Source of the DNA: Euwallacea fornicatus | Taxonomy: Eukaryota > Arthropoda > Insecta > Coleoptera > Curculionidae | Length of the DNA: 64,000 nucleotides | Direction: 5' to 3' | NCBI RefSeq assembly: GCF_040115645.1 | Contig: NC_089569.1 | Location: 744,001-808,000, forward strand | In this document: positions 12,984 to 24,613 of the stretch, piece after piece | Layout: the number at the start of each line of letters is the position of its first letter | Position numbering within the stretch: position 1 is the stretch's first letter | Notes under the pieces: model-generated | Databases searched by the model: none | What the model was told of the DNA's origin: nothing | Seen by the model: the letters and a program-made list of their open reading frames with translations, nothing else | Made by a program: the position numbers and the translations under genes

Positions 12984-13632
12984 CCGTCAGATTTTCGCTT
13001 TGAAACGGTAAAACTGCAAAAAATAATGCTACTTTCATTGTTACCAAATCATTGTAACGTGTTACATTTTTTTAACTAATACACATTGACGAGTTGTCTA
13101 CATGTAATGAAAAGTGAGATGAAAAGGCGTCGTTCTGGGTATTTTATTTCAAATAATGAAATAAAATTAGGGAGTAAGGAGCCATTATCTTAATGAAATG
13201 TGGGATCGCGTACACCTGATGTGTTGCGAGAGGATTCGAGGATAAACAAACATTAATTTCCAGTTATTCCACATATATTCTAAATGTGTATTTAGTATCA
13301 GATTAGAGCAAACATCGGATCTGAAGCCAGATTCTTGACGTATCGATTCGATTTGGACTGCCATTTTACTATATCAACTTTAACGGCCTAATTAATTCAA
13401 AAGGCAGAAACGTTGACTAAGCGGCTGTTAGAACGGTTACCAAACGAGAAAAATATGTTTACGATTATTGATGAATATACAGGATGTTCCATTAACAAAA
13501 TTTTACGCTAAAATAACATATTTTTCTTTTTTTTTTCAAATTCGACATTTTTTTTATAGAATTTTAATTTAGGTGAGTTTAGTTCATCACTAATTCTTCA
13601 GCCCTCTTCAAATAAACTCTGCGCATAATGAG

Positions 13633-13634
<2 letters not shown>

Positions 13635-13667
<33 letters not shown>
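13635..13667. repeat. (AT)n microsatellite
   Basis: A pure AT dinucleotide run of about 33 bases. Its last TA is the target site of the 623-bp transposon that follows directly. Confidence 0.95.
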
Positions 13668-13670
<3 letters not shown>

Positions 13671-14290
13671 GGTGAGTCGGGAGGATCGTGCCAAACTTCA
13701 GGAGCGTGTTGTACATGGAAAATAAATGTAAAAAAACTCAAATGTTGTTATCCGATTTTCGTTTGTTTACAAGTTATAGCGTAAATAAAAATTTTTAACT
13801 AGGATTCTATTTACCATAAACGTACCTTTCCTGGAAGTTGGATTGGTCGTGGTGGCCCTATTAGTTGGCCTCCAAGGTCTCCAGACCTCACACCACTAGA
13901 CTATTGTTTGTGGGGTTGGTTTAAAACTGAAGTGTACAGAGTAAAAGTGGACACTCGAGATGCACTAATTCAACGCATTAGAAATGCTGCAGCTGCCATT
14001 AAAGGAAGACATGAAATAATCAGGAGCGCAACGAATGCTCTTCATAGACGAAGCCGAAAATGTTTAGAAGTTAATCGCAATATTGTTGAACATTTACTAT
14101 GATATCCAAACGTTAATTTATGGAATTTCTTATGAAATTTATAAATTTTTTAAATTTTATGTTATTATTTTATTTACGCTATGACTTGTAAACAAACGAA
14201 AATCGGATAACAACATTTGAGTTTTTTAACGTTTATTTTTCATGTACAACACGCTCCTGAAGTTTGGCATGATCCTCCCGACTCACCCTG
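13668..14290 (+). mobile_element. 623-bp non-autonomous mariner-like transposon, copy A
   Basis: It starts CAGGGTGAGTCGGGAGGATC and ends with the reverse complement of the same sequence. Terminal inverted repeats run about 125 bp and include GTTATCCGATTTTCGTTTG. TA flanks both sides (13666..13667, 14291..14292). Inside is only the 3' third of a transposase gene. A copy of exactly the same length lies inverted at 16134..16756, with roughly 20 differences by eye. Equal length and a shared deletion show the two are members of one family spread in its deleted form. Confidence 0.93.
13812..14102 (+). pseudogene. transposase C-terminal third inside copy A
   Basis: The open frame reads HKRTFPGSWIGRGGPISWPP, RSPDLTPLDYCLWGWFK, then TEVYRVKVDTRDALIQRIRN and ends CLEVNRNIVEHLL-stop. 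This is the tail of a mariner-like transposase with the third acidic residue (PLD) preserved. The DNA-binding domain and the first two catalytic residues are absent because the element is internally deleted, so it cannot encode a working enzyme. The frame is still open and similar to copy B, as expected for recent spread rather than long decay. Confidence 0.8.
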
Positions 14291-14292
14291 TA

Positions 14293-16056
14293 TATATAAT
14301 TGATGAGATGACGTTGTACATGTTCTTACTTGCGTAGGTTAAGGCTTTCGTAGCACGTAAAAATTATGTAGAGATTACGTGGTTATCTGGCATACCCAGT
14401 ATCTTACTTGCCATGGAGAAATATTTGTTATAGCACTAATTCTGTTGAATAAAATATTAAATTTTTTTTTCCATAAAAACACTCTCGTCTGATTTGATTA
14501 CAAAGTGCTTTTTATGACACAGTTATGCAGCCATAAAGTGAGACGGTACAGTTCTAGCTTGATAAAGTAGGTGCATTTATAATCCTATTATATCAACCAG
14601 AACACGTATTTCTCGTTGGTGTTAAAGCTATTAGAGAAAATTTTATTAAACCTCATCTTCTTTAAATGTTTTAATAAACCTTTTATATGTTTTGGAAAAA
14701 TTTAACGTTTAAATCAGGCCAATAAAAACTTCCACCTGCTCGTATTCGAATAACAATGAACAGGAAGCTCAAATAATTCCTGTGAGGTTCCTGTAAAAAT
14801 CTTCGTAAGTTTCCTTTGTATTTAATAGGTTCTTGGGTACCATAAACCGAGCTCTCCGATAAGACCTGAGATTACATATATACTTCCAGGACAAATAAGT
14901 ATTATACTAATGACCTACTACTAATGTTTGGGCAGGATCGAACGCAATTAATGTGATGATAATAGATGAGAACAGATTATACCTTTGTTGAGTTAGTAGG
15001 AGCTCTAACTGATAATTAAGCAGATTAACAGTAATGGACATGAACCCTTTATGCATCCGCTTTACAACTTCATTAATAAATCAAATATTGTATTAAGAGT
15101 ATTGCCTGCAGAGTCCGGGTCAATTTCTACACCATGAGTAAACAAGGCAGGAAACGGCTGTTAAATAGAAACTCCAGACACGAGGAAAACTTTTTCCGCT
15201 CTGGCAATCGTAGCAACAATTTATAATTTTTCTTCGGCGGCAGGTTTGGGATCGCGATAAATATCGAGAACAATATATTTCCTAATCACAGCAAAATCGG
15301 GCCAAAACACAATATCGGCGATACCATTAATCTTATAACGGGCCTTTTTCACCTCTTTATGTACAAGCAAAAGAAAAATTGAAAACATAACAGCCCGAAA
15401 CAAGAAAGGGACCTTGTTCGCGATCCATCAATTCATTCTGGGTTTTATTGTGAAAATTGGCGCAATTTGTTTCAAGACTGCGTTCTTTTTGTTTCTGGAT
15501 AAATCAGCAGTAGATAAATATTTTAGCCTGGAAAGGTGTGCAGAAATAAATTTTGCAACGGGAAAACGTTTTGTGGTAGTTACTTTTAGTGAAAGATTCC
15601 CATTAGGACCTAAGTGTACAGGCATAATTTATCCCGTGGCTAAAATATTTTTGGTAATTTCCCCCATGAGGCACGTAACACTAATTACCCCAACATATTA
15701 TAACCTTTGTATATAGTTTCACCCAATTACCGTACGGCCGATTAAAGCTTAATAGTGGCATTGTATGGTTCACAGCTATTTTCATATCTGGAATTAATGA
15801 AAAGTGCATTTTCGGCTATTATGTAACTTAATAACGCACAGGTTAATCAATCAACGGGTGTAATGCGAGGGCTGAGCAAGCGATCATGACACGCAACGGT
15901 TTTGCTTTGTATCGCTATGATTCAACTTTGTGTATGGTATTTAAGTGATTAGTACATTAATATATTGCACATCATATGGAAAAGGGTCGGAATCTGCCCT
16001 ATCAACAACTGACAAAATTTGGCAACTCCAAGTTATAAAGCGCATGCCCTGTCATA
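14293..16056. other. intron sequence without recognised features
   Basis: About 1.8 kb between the 623-bp copy A and the mariner at 16059. The open frames at 15221..15716 on both strands overlap and resemble nothing known. I see no repeat or RNA gene. Confidence 0.5.
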
Positions 16057-16133
16057 TACTAGGTCGTGTAGTATGAAATGAGTAGAATCTCGAAATGCCA
16101 CGTTCAACTGCGAACAACTTCACTCTAAATCTA

Positions 16134-16756
16134 CAGGGTGAGTCGGGAGGATCGTGCCAAACTTCAGGAGCGTGTTGCACATGAAAAATAAATGTAAAAA
16201 AACTCAAATGTTGTTATCCGATTTTCGTTTGTTTATAAGTTATAGCGTAAATAAAATTAAAACATAAAATTAAAAAAATTTATAAATTTCATAAGAAATT
16301 CCATAAATGAACGTTTGGATATCATAGTAAATGTTCAACAATATTGCCATTAACTTCTAAACATTTTCGGCTTCGTCTATGAAGAGCATTCGTTGCGCTC
16401 CTGATTGTTTCATGTCTTCCTTTAATGGCAGCTGCAGCATTTCTAATGCGTTGAATTAGTGCATCTTGAGTGTCCACTTTTATTCTGTACAGTTCAGTTT
16501 TAAACCAACCCCACAAACAATAGTCTAGCGGTGTGAGGTCTGGAGACCTTGGAGGCCAACTAATAGGGCCACCACGACCAATCCAACGTCCAGGAAAGGT
16601 ACGTTTATGGTAAATAGAATCCTAGTTAAAAAATTTTATTTACGCTATAACTTGTAAACAAACGAAAATCGGATAACAACATTTGAATTTTTTTACATTT
16701 ATTTTTCATGTACAACACGCTCCTGAAGTTTGGCACGATCCTCCCGACTCACCCTG
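16134..16756 (-). mobile_element. 623-bp non-autonomous mariner-like transposon, copy B (nested)
   Basis: Second copy of the element at 13668, in the opposite orientation and of identical length. It is flanked by TA (16132..16133, 16757..16758) and inserted in the mariner that spans 16059..17961. It therefore moved after that mariner had landed. Its transposase tail (16322..16612, minus) is again just the last third. Confidence 0.93.
16322..16612 (-). pseudogene. transposase C-terminal third inside copy B
   Basis: Minus-strand frame equivalent to the one in copy A, with WPPRSPDLTPLDYCLWGWFK, TELYRIKVDTQDALIQRIRN and the ending CLEVNGNIVEHLL-stop. It differs from copy A at only a handful of residues (for example V/L, V/I, R/Q, I/T and R/G). 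The third catalytic acidic residue is kept, while the N-terminal and central parts are missing. It has no coding role. Confidence 0.8.
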
Positions 16757-16872
16757 TATATTTGGACTTGACTTTTTTATGTGGAAAAGACACATTCTTC
16801 CTCTTTCGATCGGAGTTTAAAGCGTTAAGAATTATTTAAAACTTTTATTTTTATAAAAATTTTTGTGCAGCC

Positions 16873-17883
16873 ATGCAAAATAGTGAAATTCGTGCGTTAA
16901 TGAGATATGAGTTCCACCGTGGAACCACAACAGCTCGGACGGCTCGCAATATTAATGATGTGTTTGGTGCTGAAGTCACTTCACAGCAAACAGTATCTCG
17001 TTGGTTCATGAAATTTCGTTCTGGCAATTTTGACCTAACAAATGAACCACGTGGACGACCTGAAACTCAAGTGGATAACGATCATCTGAAAGCCGTGGTG
17101 GAAGCGAATCCACGTCAAAGTCTGTTCGAATTTTCGTTAATATTCAGTGTAACCAAAAAAACAATGTTGACTCATTTGGCTGAAATTGGTGAGGTGAAAG
17201 AGCTGGACAAGTGGGTACCGCATGAGTTGAGCGACATACGGAAAGGACGACGTCTCGAAGCTTGTGTTTCTTTGTTGTGCCGGTATAATAACGATCCATT
17301 TTTGAATCGGATTGTTGCTTGTGATGAGAAATGGATCCTACATGACAATACCAGACGTTCATCGCAGTGGTTGGATCAAGATCAACTACCAAAACATTGT
17401 GCGAAAAAAATCTTCATCAAAAGAAGCTTATGGTGTCCGTTTGGTGGTCCAACGCAGGTGTCATCCATCGCAGCTTCATGAAACCTGGTGAATCGACTAC
17501 GGCTGATGTCTACTGCCGACAACTGACCGAAACGATGAGGCAACTGACGGTTAAGCAGTCAAGATTAGTCAATCGAAGCGCACCGCTATTGTTGCATTCG
17601 GCCACAGACCGCACAAGTCACCTTGGCCAAGCTACAGAAGTTGGAATTGGAAACTCTTCGTCATCCACCGTATTCGCCCGACTTAGCACCCACTGATTAC
17701 CACTTCTTTCAAAATTTGGATAACTTCTTGGTAGGGAAAATATTCAACTCCGACGAGGCTGTCAAAGCTGTCTTCCACGAGTTTATCGACTCCCGGCCTG
17801 CGGGCTTTTACAGCAGGGGAATCAATGAACTTCCCGTTAAATGGCAGAAGTGTATTGATAAGGGTGGTGCATATTTCGATTGA
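16873..17883 (+). pseudogene. mariner transposase, frameshifted (Hsmar1/cecropia-like)
   Basis: The ATG at 16873 opens MQNSEIRALMRYEFHRGTTT, ARTARNINDVFG, then the helix-turn-helix TSQQTVSRWFMKFRSGNFDL. Next come DNDHLKAVVEANPRQS, the linker WVPHELSDIRKGRR, and the first catalytic block RIVACDEKWILHDN with its Asp intact. The frame then shifts near 17400: QWLDQDQLPKHCAKK continues in another frame as KKLMVSVWWSNAGVIHRSFM. The second catalytic block (normally HDNARPH) is scrambled to HSATDRTSH, losing the Asp, with a second shift. The third block HPPYSPDLAPTDYHFF is intact, and the end is WQKCIDKGGAYFD. Family length is about 345 residues. The residues resemble the cecropia-subfamily/SETMAR-type mariners. 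Inactive. Confidence 0.9.
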
Positions 17884-17963
17884 CAATAAAAACATTCCAT
17901 ATGGAAAAAAAATGACTAAAGTTTCAATTCAATTCTACTCATTTCATACTACACGACCTAATA

Positions 17964-20455
17964 CTTGGGCAGAAATTTCAAGTGATATCACAACTCTTTC
18001 CAAATCCAAAGGGAGCCCGGGGGACCTACTCCCGAACTATAGGGGTGGAAGGATTTTTCACTGCACCCGTCTACGCGTATGGCATCAAATGGAACGCTAC
18101 ATGCCTGCATCCACCGCGAAGCACCCATTGGTAAATCACATATGATGACACATAAGAGAACCTACTTGTCCTGAAAATTTCGATAAGAAAGGTTACTTCT
18201 CAGATTCCATCAAATTCTCTCATTAGGGCAGCTACGATATATTAATTTCTGCATATGTAAATTTCGTTAAGATGCAAATTTGCAATCAATGACATTCGCA
18301 CTCGTTTTGCAGTTAGAATGCTGGAACAGCGATAAGGTGCACTATTTTAGTATTTTCATTATCTTTCAGGGACGTCCATGAGTTGTAAAATGCCGTTCAA
18401 ATTGCGTTTGTCGTGTGTGCAAATGCTCAATAATTGTCCTGTCCGAAGATTGAGATTTTAGGCGATGCGCTAATAATAGAAAATACTTGAAATTCGAAAT
18501 GAAGTGGGTACAATCATTTTTCCAATTTATCAATGCTTTCAACTACGCCCCTGAGCTTTGATATTTCCCGATTGATTTTGGTATCGTATAATGACGTTCA
18601 GTTTTTTTTTCAAAATAAAGCCACTTGAAGGGGTCTACATGTCTCGCTGAGACCCATTTGAAGTTCTAAATTAAGCTAAGGTCCGGCTATTCCATACGTT
18701 ACTGTTACACACAGCGATGCATACATTAATAGTTATTTATTTTACGTAAAACTAGCACAAAGAGACCGAAGTTGTTGCTGCAACGATGTTCGCTGCTACG
18801 AGGCCATAAAGGAAGGTGAGGCAGTAAATTTCCCTTTTTCGCCAAGGAATGAACAAAATTCGTTTTTTTCGATTCGTACCGGTTATTCCGCCTTTTCACG
18901 GTTAAGAAATTGAGCGATCGAGTCAAAAATCAACAACGACATAAAACATTAGGTTATAGAATGTGAATTTTAATGTCTAGGCAGTGAAATGGTTCCTTTA
19001 TAGGCTCGGCGTTAATAGTCAAAGTCGTTACATCTAAAGGACGCCGTTTCGTCCAATTGGACAAATAAAAAAATGGGGCTTAGGTTTTGAACAAAAAAAT
19101 TCTTAATGGCAACACCGATTTCTTCAGGTAAAACATTAACGCAGCAAGAAATCACATCCCGTGCCCACATGCAACAGTTTTTGACATAATAATCAAACCG
19201 CGAGTCACGAAAAATCTTTTCAAGTGACGGTAATATTCAATAATGGAACTACCGAGCACGCGCACTAGAAAATAATTATGTTAAAACTCATTTATTTCGA
19301 TTCGAAAGTTAAAAATTGATTCCCAATTAATAATTTATTGTCTGCTAGTCATTATTTAACGCCGTATTCCATACGCAGGGAGAAGGCAATAAATAGGTTT
19401 TAATGCAGCTATTTGCCAATGCGCATGCTTGGTGATTTTATTGGTGAAAAATACTGTTTCCTAAAAACCACCTGTTATTAACATGTTCTAGAATTTTGAT
19501 GGTGGTAAAGTGGTAAATGAAATATATCGTAAGGGTCTAAAGTTGTTGCCATAAATCGAGACTAAAGACCTTTAATTAAATGGTTTAGAGAGAATCGGAC
19601 TATCTTTATGTGTTCTCGATACACGGAGGATTTTGAAAACTAACAGCTTTCAATTCATAATTGCAACTGGACTATCACGTAATTTAACGCAAAACTTAAA
19701 ACAATTCGTTGTTGACTTCTTACATGGAGCCCAGTGACGTACTCAATTTACTTTGTAAGAATTTTGGTTTGTCATTAAACTTATTTGCTTTATACAGGGC
19801 TCTATGCAAATAAGCTTAGACCATTAAATTGACCACAAACAATCTAAAATATGTCTTGTAAAGGTAGTGCCACTTTGGAAATTACCCTTCTCATAATACA
19901 CAATACACGAGCCTATACAAATACTGTACAGTCTTGGGTACTCTAGTTGGAGTTAAAATAAACATCTGTGATGATTAAACCTTGTTCGTGATAGTAGTTG
20001 ACTCACCTGTAAGAGAACGAAAGAAAAGAGCTCTGAGTGCATCACTAGGTGACCGATCAACGATGCAAAGTTCATTTTCGTTACACTATAGCGATCTAGC
20101 ACAAGCCAATGAGATCCGAATCGCAATGTCCATCTTTAGAGCTGAAAGGAAGCTGTAATATTGAAAAGATGGACGCACGGGTCGATAAATAACTGGGAAA
20201 GTATTGATGGGCTTTTTCCAAAAATGAAGTACGGCATCTGTATTAAATTTAGCTGTTGTAGGTGAATCTCCAAAGCAAATTAAGCTGGAATTTTAGATAT
20301 GACTTGCTTTTTTTTTTTTTTTAAATCATGTTAAGACTGCACCACCGCCGTATTTTTTTTTATCTACAGGTTTACCATATTTTCTCTTATTTATCTCAAT
20401 ACGAATTTTGGGCCAGAATTAAATTCGTGCTAAAATTCTCTGCAACTTTCCTAAT
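17964..20455. other. intron sequence without recognised features
   Basis: About 2.5 kb with only short unrecognised frames and no inverted or tandem repeat that I could see. A terminus-like TA-CAGGGCTC occurs near 19795 without a partner. Confidence 0.45.
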
Positions 20456-20459
20456 TTAA

Positions 20460-20809
20460 AGCAGGTATTACACTGACAATTAATTCACGGATTTATCCGC
20501 GGAGTCGGTTCGTGAATTAATTCACGTATGTAAAATCCCTTTTACTTGTCGGTGTAAAAGGGGTTTTACATTACCTTTACTATGAATTAATTCACGAAGA
20601 AATTCACGAAGTTATTTTTCCGTGAATTCGCGACTGATAACATAAAAAAGTTTTGATGTAACGGCGAGAATGTTTGTTTATTTTAACGGTAGTTGGTGGA
20701 AGCGGCAATAATCAGAAATTTCCCATCCCAGTTCACGAATATTCAGATCCGCGCAAACTAACAAACTTTCTGAAGAAATTCATGAATTAATTGTCGGTGA
20801 AATTCCGGC
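20460..20809. mobile_element. 350-bp MITE with TTAA flanks
   Basis: The left end (AGCAGGTATTACACTGACAA, then TTAATTCACGGATTT) pairs with the reverse complement of the right end (GCCGGAATTTCACCGACAAT, then TAATTCATGAATTT) over about 35 bp. TTAA lies on both sides (20456..20459 and 20810..20813). The interior repeats a GTGAATTAATTCAC palindrome several times and has no coding frame. TTAA suggests a piggyBac-type target, but a TAA/TTA (PIF/Harbinger) target is an equally possible reading. Confidence 0.75.
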
Positions 20810-21582
20810 TTAAGCATTGTTGTATTATAGCTACGATAAAAAGATACAGGAATGTTGATAAGTAACCTAAATCTTAAGCGCAGGGAATGCAACTTTCATT
20901 TTTAGTTGTTTTACCTGCAAATAATATCTCACCATTACGTTGGGATGGGCGCCATCTATTTCCATGAACGTGCGGTACCTCAAAGGCTCGAAGTGACTAT
21001 CATCCTGCAGGCCTTTAGTTAATTTTAGTCTTCAAGTCATGAGCTTTTCGGAAAAATATACCTTTCCGCTACCAACATTTTAAAGCTGAGAAAAGCACAT
21101 TTTTCTGACAACCTCATGCCTTAAAGACTAAAGCAACCGCAACTCTAACTAATGTTCGAGGTGATAGTTTTCGCGTGACCGAGAACAAGGAGAATACACA
21201 CTTCTATTGTACTTTTCAACTAATGAACGTCGTTTATATCATTATACATACATTATTTCCGAGACAGAATCATTAATTCATTTACACCCGTTATATTTTA
21301 GTAAAAGCCCATCTCATAATAATGCATTCTTTGACACGTTTTTGTTCAAGAAAAAAAAGTAATACGTTTTTGTGGTTTAATGCGGGTATTACAAACTGGA
21401 AAAAATAACACACAATATGACTATTTTTTAACAGAAGTCCAGTCACATTCATCCGTTTGAACGTTTTGTTTCAATGGGATGGTGCTGCACCACATGGTAC
21501 TAAGAGAATAGCTAATTAATCCTCTTAAATATTTTCCGGTAGTCACTTGAAATGACGGAGACATACGGGGCTAGTCCCAGAA

Positions 21583-21825
21583 ATGCCCGAGCTGACGCCC
21601 CCCTACTCGCCGGATTTGGCCTCCTCAGATTATTTTCTACTTTCAAACTTGAAAAAGTGGCTCGGCGGAAGGAGATTCGCCAATAATGAAACGGTGGAAT
21701 CCGACGGTGATACCTACTTTGAAGTACTCCAAGCTTCATGCCCTCGACATACTAAAGAAGCCGCAGGATATCGCTTGAAAAAATTGGGCCAATTTCAAAG
21801 GAAACTATATCGAGAAATAATGTAA
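21583..21825 (+). pseudogene. mariner transposase C-terminal fragment (irritans-like)
   Basis: The plus strand reads PELTPPYSPDLASSDYFLLS, NLKKWLGGRRFANNETV, then TYFEVLQASC and ends REIM-stop. The PPYSPDLA.SDYFL block with NLKKWLGG is the end of a mariner catalytic domain, with the third Asp present. This fits the irritans group better than the two fuller mariners in this window. Upstream, 21460..21530 has a weak FQWDGAAPH-like match to the second catalytic block of a mariner-like enzyme, interrupted by stops. The rest is gone. Confidence 0.75.
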
Positions 21826-21882
21826 TATTACAATTTTTTTTCTTCAAGTAGTAGGTCGGATGCTTTTGGGACTATCCCCTCA

Positions 21883-22116
21883 CGTTGGCCGGCACGTTCA
21901 ACAAATCTATCCCCATTAGATTATTATTGATGAGCATCTATAAAACGCCTCACTAATAAATCTGAACTCATCGATATTAATGAGCTGCGAAGGAAGATCA
22001 TCACAATTTTTAGGACTAAAATAAGGAGTGACGTTCGGAGACCAACATAGAATTTAACGAGACGCATAGAGTTAGGCTTGAAAGTGGAGGCTGACCCCTT
22101 CGAGCACCCCTTATAA
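21883..22116 (+). pseudogene. C-terminal transposase tail, RWPARSPDL family (copy 2)
   Basis: A single frame from 21883 to the stop at 22116 reads RWPARSTNLSPLDYY, two stops, then ASIKRLTNKSELIDINELRR, and further on LTRRIELGLKVEADPFEHPL. It is the same family as copy 1 at 10615..10875 and copy 3 at 43003..43170, and shares with the latter the near-identical 20-base start at 21883. The acidic PLD residue is kept; internal stops make it a relic. Confidence 0.72.
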
Positions 22117-24107
22117 TTTTCTTAACTCATTTGCGACATTTCTTGTTATTTCGAAGGCATCCTCTGCACAAACGGACCCAAGATCCCCATGGTCGAGCTC
22201 CAGGAACGAACGCCCCCCTATTTTATTTTGTTACCCGCTGCTCGAGCCGCCATTGTCCGTTGATCATATTGAGTGATAACAATTTGTCAGATTGTTCCTG
22301 AATGTACCAAAAGCAGTGCCAATCATATTTGTGCTGTCACGAGGTCCTTGATTTGAACGTACGTCGAAAAAATCAATCAATAGACACGTCGAAACCATTA
22401 GGAGAGCAAAATGAGCCTTTTTCACGAGCCGACAAAAAGCATTATCTCCCTGTTGACGCAGAGATAAGTTCTGCGTTGAAATAAGAAAAATCTGGGGTCG
22501 ACAAAATATATCGTTCGTTCGGCAAATCACGGACCTGGTTTGGGGTACGTCCGGATGGACACAGATTCACCCTGACGTGCGAATTCCGTTGATGGATGGA
22601 ATTGAGTTTTTCGGCTTTCCTCGAAGAGAAACGATGCGGAGGTCAAAGCTTTTAACATTTTTCACATTCAAGAAGATGGCAATTCATTATCTCAGAAAAG
22701 GATTTTCCGTTTTTGCAGTTACCAAACGTCCTGTCTAATAGCAAAACAACCTAACTTATTAACGAACCGGGGACGAAGTTAAATTTAACTCGTGAACGCG
22801 CGCCACTGTATAATCACGTTACGGGTTTTGTCGCCCCGGGCCATTGAGTTCGCGCTTGCACATATTGTCAACGGAACGATATTGCATTAACTTCTCTAAT
22901 GGAAAATGTTCGAAGTTTTAGCTCATAAAAACAAACAAAATAAAGGCTCCATTGGCCGGGAACTCTATTCCGCTTCGGAATTGTTAGAAAGTAACAAATC
23001 GTTATTAGAGCGCGTATTTCTAAAACTGACCGGTGAATGTTCCGGCTTTGAGCTATTGGTTATCGCGACAAAATATGACCAATCTGATTTTTTCACTAGT
23101 GCGAAAATGGTAATTTTCTATTAAAAAAAAAATGTTGCATACAGAGGGTCGCATTAAAAAAAAAAGTAAATAAATCGCCACAAACCGTCTAATTGTTGTT
23201 TTACTTACAATCGCCATGGAAACTAATCTCGAATGAAACGTCATCGCTGATCGGTAGGAATCAAGTCGTGTCATATTTATGCGTTTCGGAATATGGAAAG
23301 TGCGTCATTAGTTGCGGAACATTTTACGTTTCCACGCGGCTCATGCACCTCATTTTCCGGCTTCTCCTCGGTGCATTCCCGTATTGTCAATGAAATCAGG
23401 AATATTTTTTACGTTCAACGTTCTTCCAGCAAATTAATCGTTCCCCTTCCTGTCCTGTGATCGATTTACCAATTTCCTAGCTGATCGGTAAAATAAATTT
23501 AAAAGAACAAACATCAAAGAGCTTTTAAAACGATACTCAACATTTCATACACCCCTAAAATTGCCTTATAACCTAACATCCACCGGGGCAAATTCAGGCC
23601 TAATTCGCGGATGTGATCCTGAATGGGATGCTCACCAGAAAGGGGAGAAGCGATTTGAATTCGCTCTTCTATTTTATTAAAAGTTAATAAAACTCCTGAA
23701 AGGGAATTTAGTGGGAGTTAACAGGTTATCGGAACTTGGGAAAATTGTGCTATTTGTGGGGATTATTGAACGAACATGAAAACCCTGCAATGCTGCAGTA
23801 TGCTCAGTGAGTAATAAGTCATGATGAATTATGACATGGCGGATTCTAATCTAATTATACGTCTAATTTATTTTTAATAAAAATGCCACCGTGGTGCGAG
23901 AAATGAGACAGAAGGTGGATCATCGTAGTTCCCGGGGCTGACCTACCTTTTTTATTTAATTTGAGTTTACCTAATGCGAAAATAAGTACCTAGCGATTGC
24001 CATTAGTTCATTTCGTCTGATTATTGTGGATACCTGGACGAAACCGTGAAAAATCAGCATATTCTCTTATCGCTGCGCGCGCAGTTCATAGGTAATGAAC
24101 CTACATA
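22117..24107. other. intron sequence without a recognised gene
   Basis: About 2 kb. The only noteworthy item is a lone terminus-like TA-CAGAGGGTCGC near 23140, followed by A-runs. The frames here (for example 22302..22484 and 22906..23124) match nothing known. Confidence 0.45.
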
Positions 24108-24109
24108 TA

Positions 24110-24611
24110 CAACGAAGGACGGAAAGTACGCATGGTATGAAATTTTTTTAACTTTGAATTTATCAGAAAGTTTTATTCTAGGTGAAAGTTTGTGCATTTC
24201 TGTGTTACAAAAATACAAATAAAATTATTTGTATTTTTTACACCTCTCCGAAACGAAGCTGGCATATTAAATAAATTTGCTCTATTTTCCCTACGAGGTA
24301 CAATCACAAAAAATGCCGATAAAGTGGTTTACGGAATCGGAAGTTGGAACTTCGTTGCCGGGCTCATCTTTCAATTCTCAGCAACTTTTCGTAATGCGTG
24401 TTTCCTCTAAAATTAAATACACATAAAGGTGCTTTACTCATGAGCCGTTTTCGTGATTTTCGATTTTCCTCATGTGAAATGGGATATGAAAAGTTTGTCA
24501 ACTGCATTTTGAGTTTGTATGAATGCACAAACTTTTACTAGGAATAAAATGTTCTTATAAATTCAAATTAAAAAAAAAATCCATATGATGCGTACTTTCT
24601 GCCGATCGCCG
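24110..24611. mobile_element. 502-bp MITE, about 90-bp TIRs, TA flanks
   Basis: The left arm (24110..24199) contains GGAAAGTACGCATGG, TTTGAATTTATCAGAAAG, TTTTATTCTAGG and GAAAGTTTGTGCATT. The right arm (24521..24611) carries the reverse complement of nearly the same string. TA lies at 24108..24109 and 24612..24613. The 72-codon frame inside has no recognisable product. Non-autonomous; superfamily uncertain beyond the TA target. Confidence 0.82.
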
Positions 24612-24613
24612 TA

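Larger units (their letters stand above)
16059..17961 (+). mobile_element. mariner (Hsmar1/cecropia-like) carrying a nested insertion
   Basis: Terminal repeats of about 32 bp match: the left end has AGGTCGTGTAGTATGAAATG (from 16061) then AGTAGAAT, and the right end is its complement (17931..17961). TA flanks at 16057..16058 and 17962..17963. Subtracting the nested 623-bp element and its duplicated TA (625 bp) leaves 1278 bp, the usual mariner size. The nested element sits in the 5' untranslated part, before the transposase start. Confidence 0.92.
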
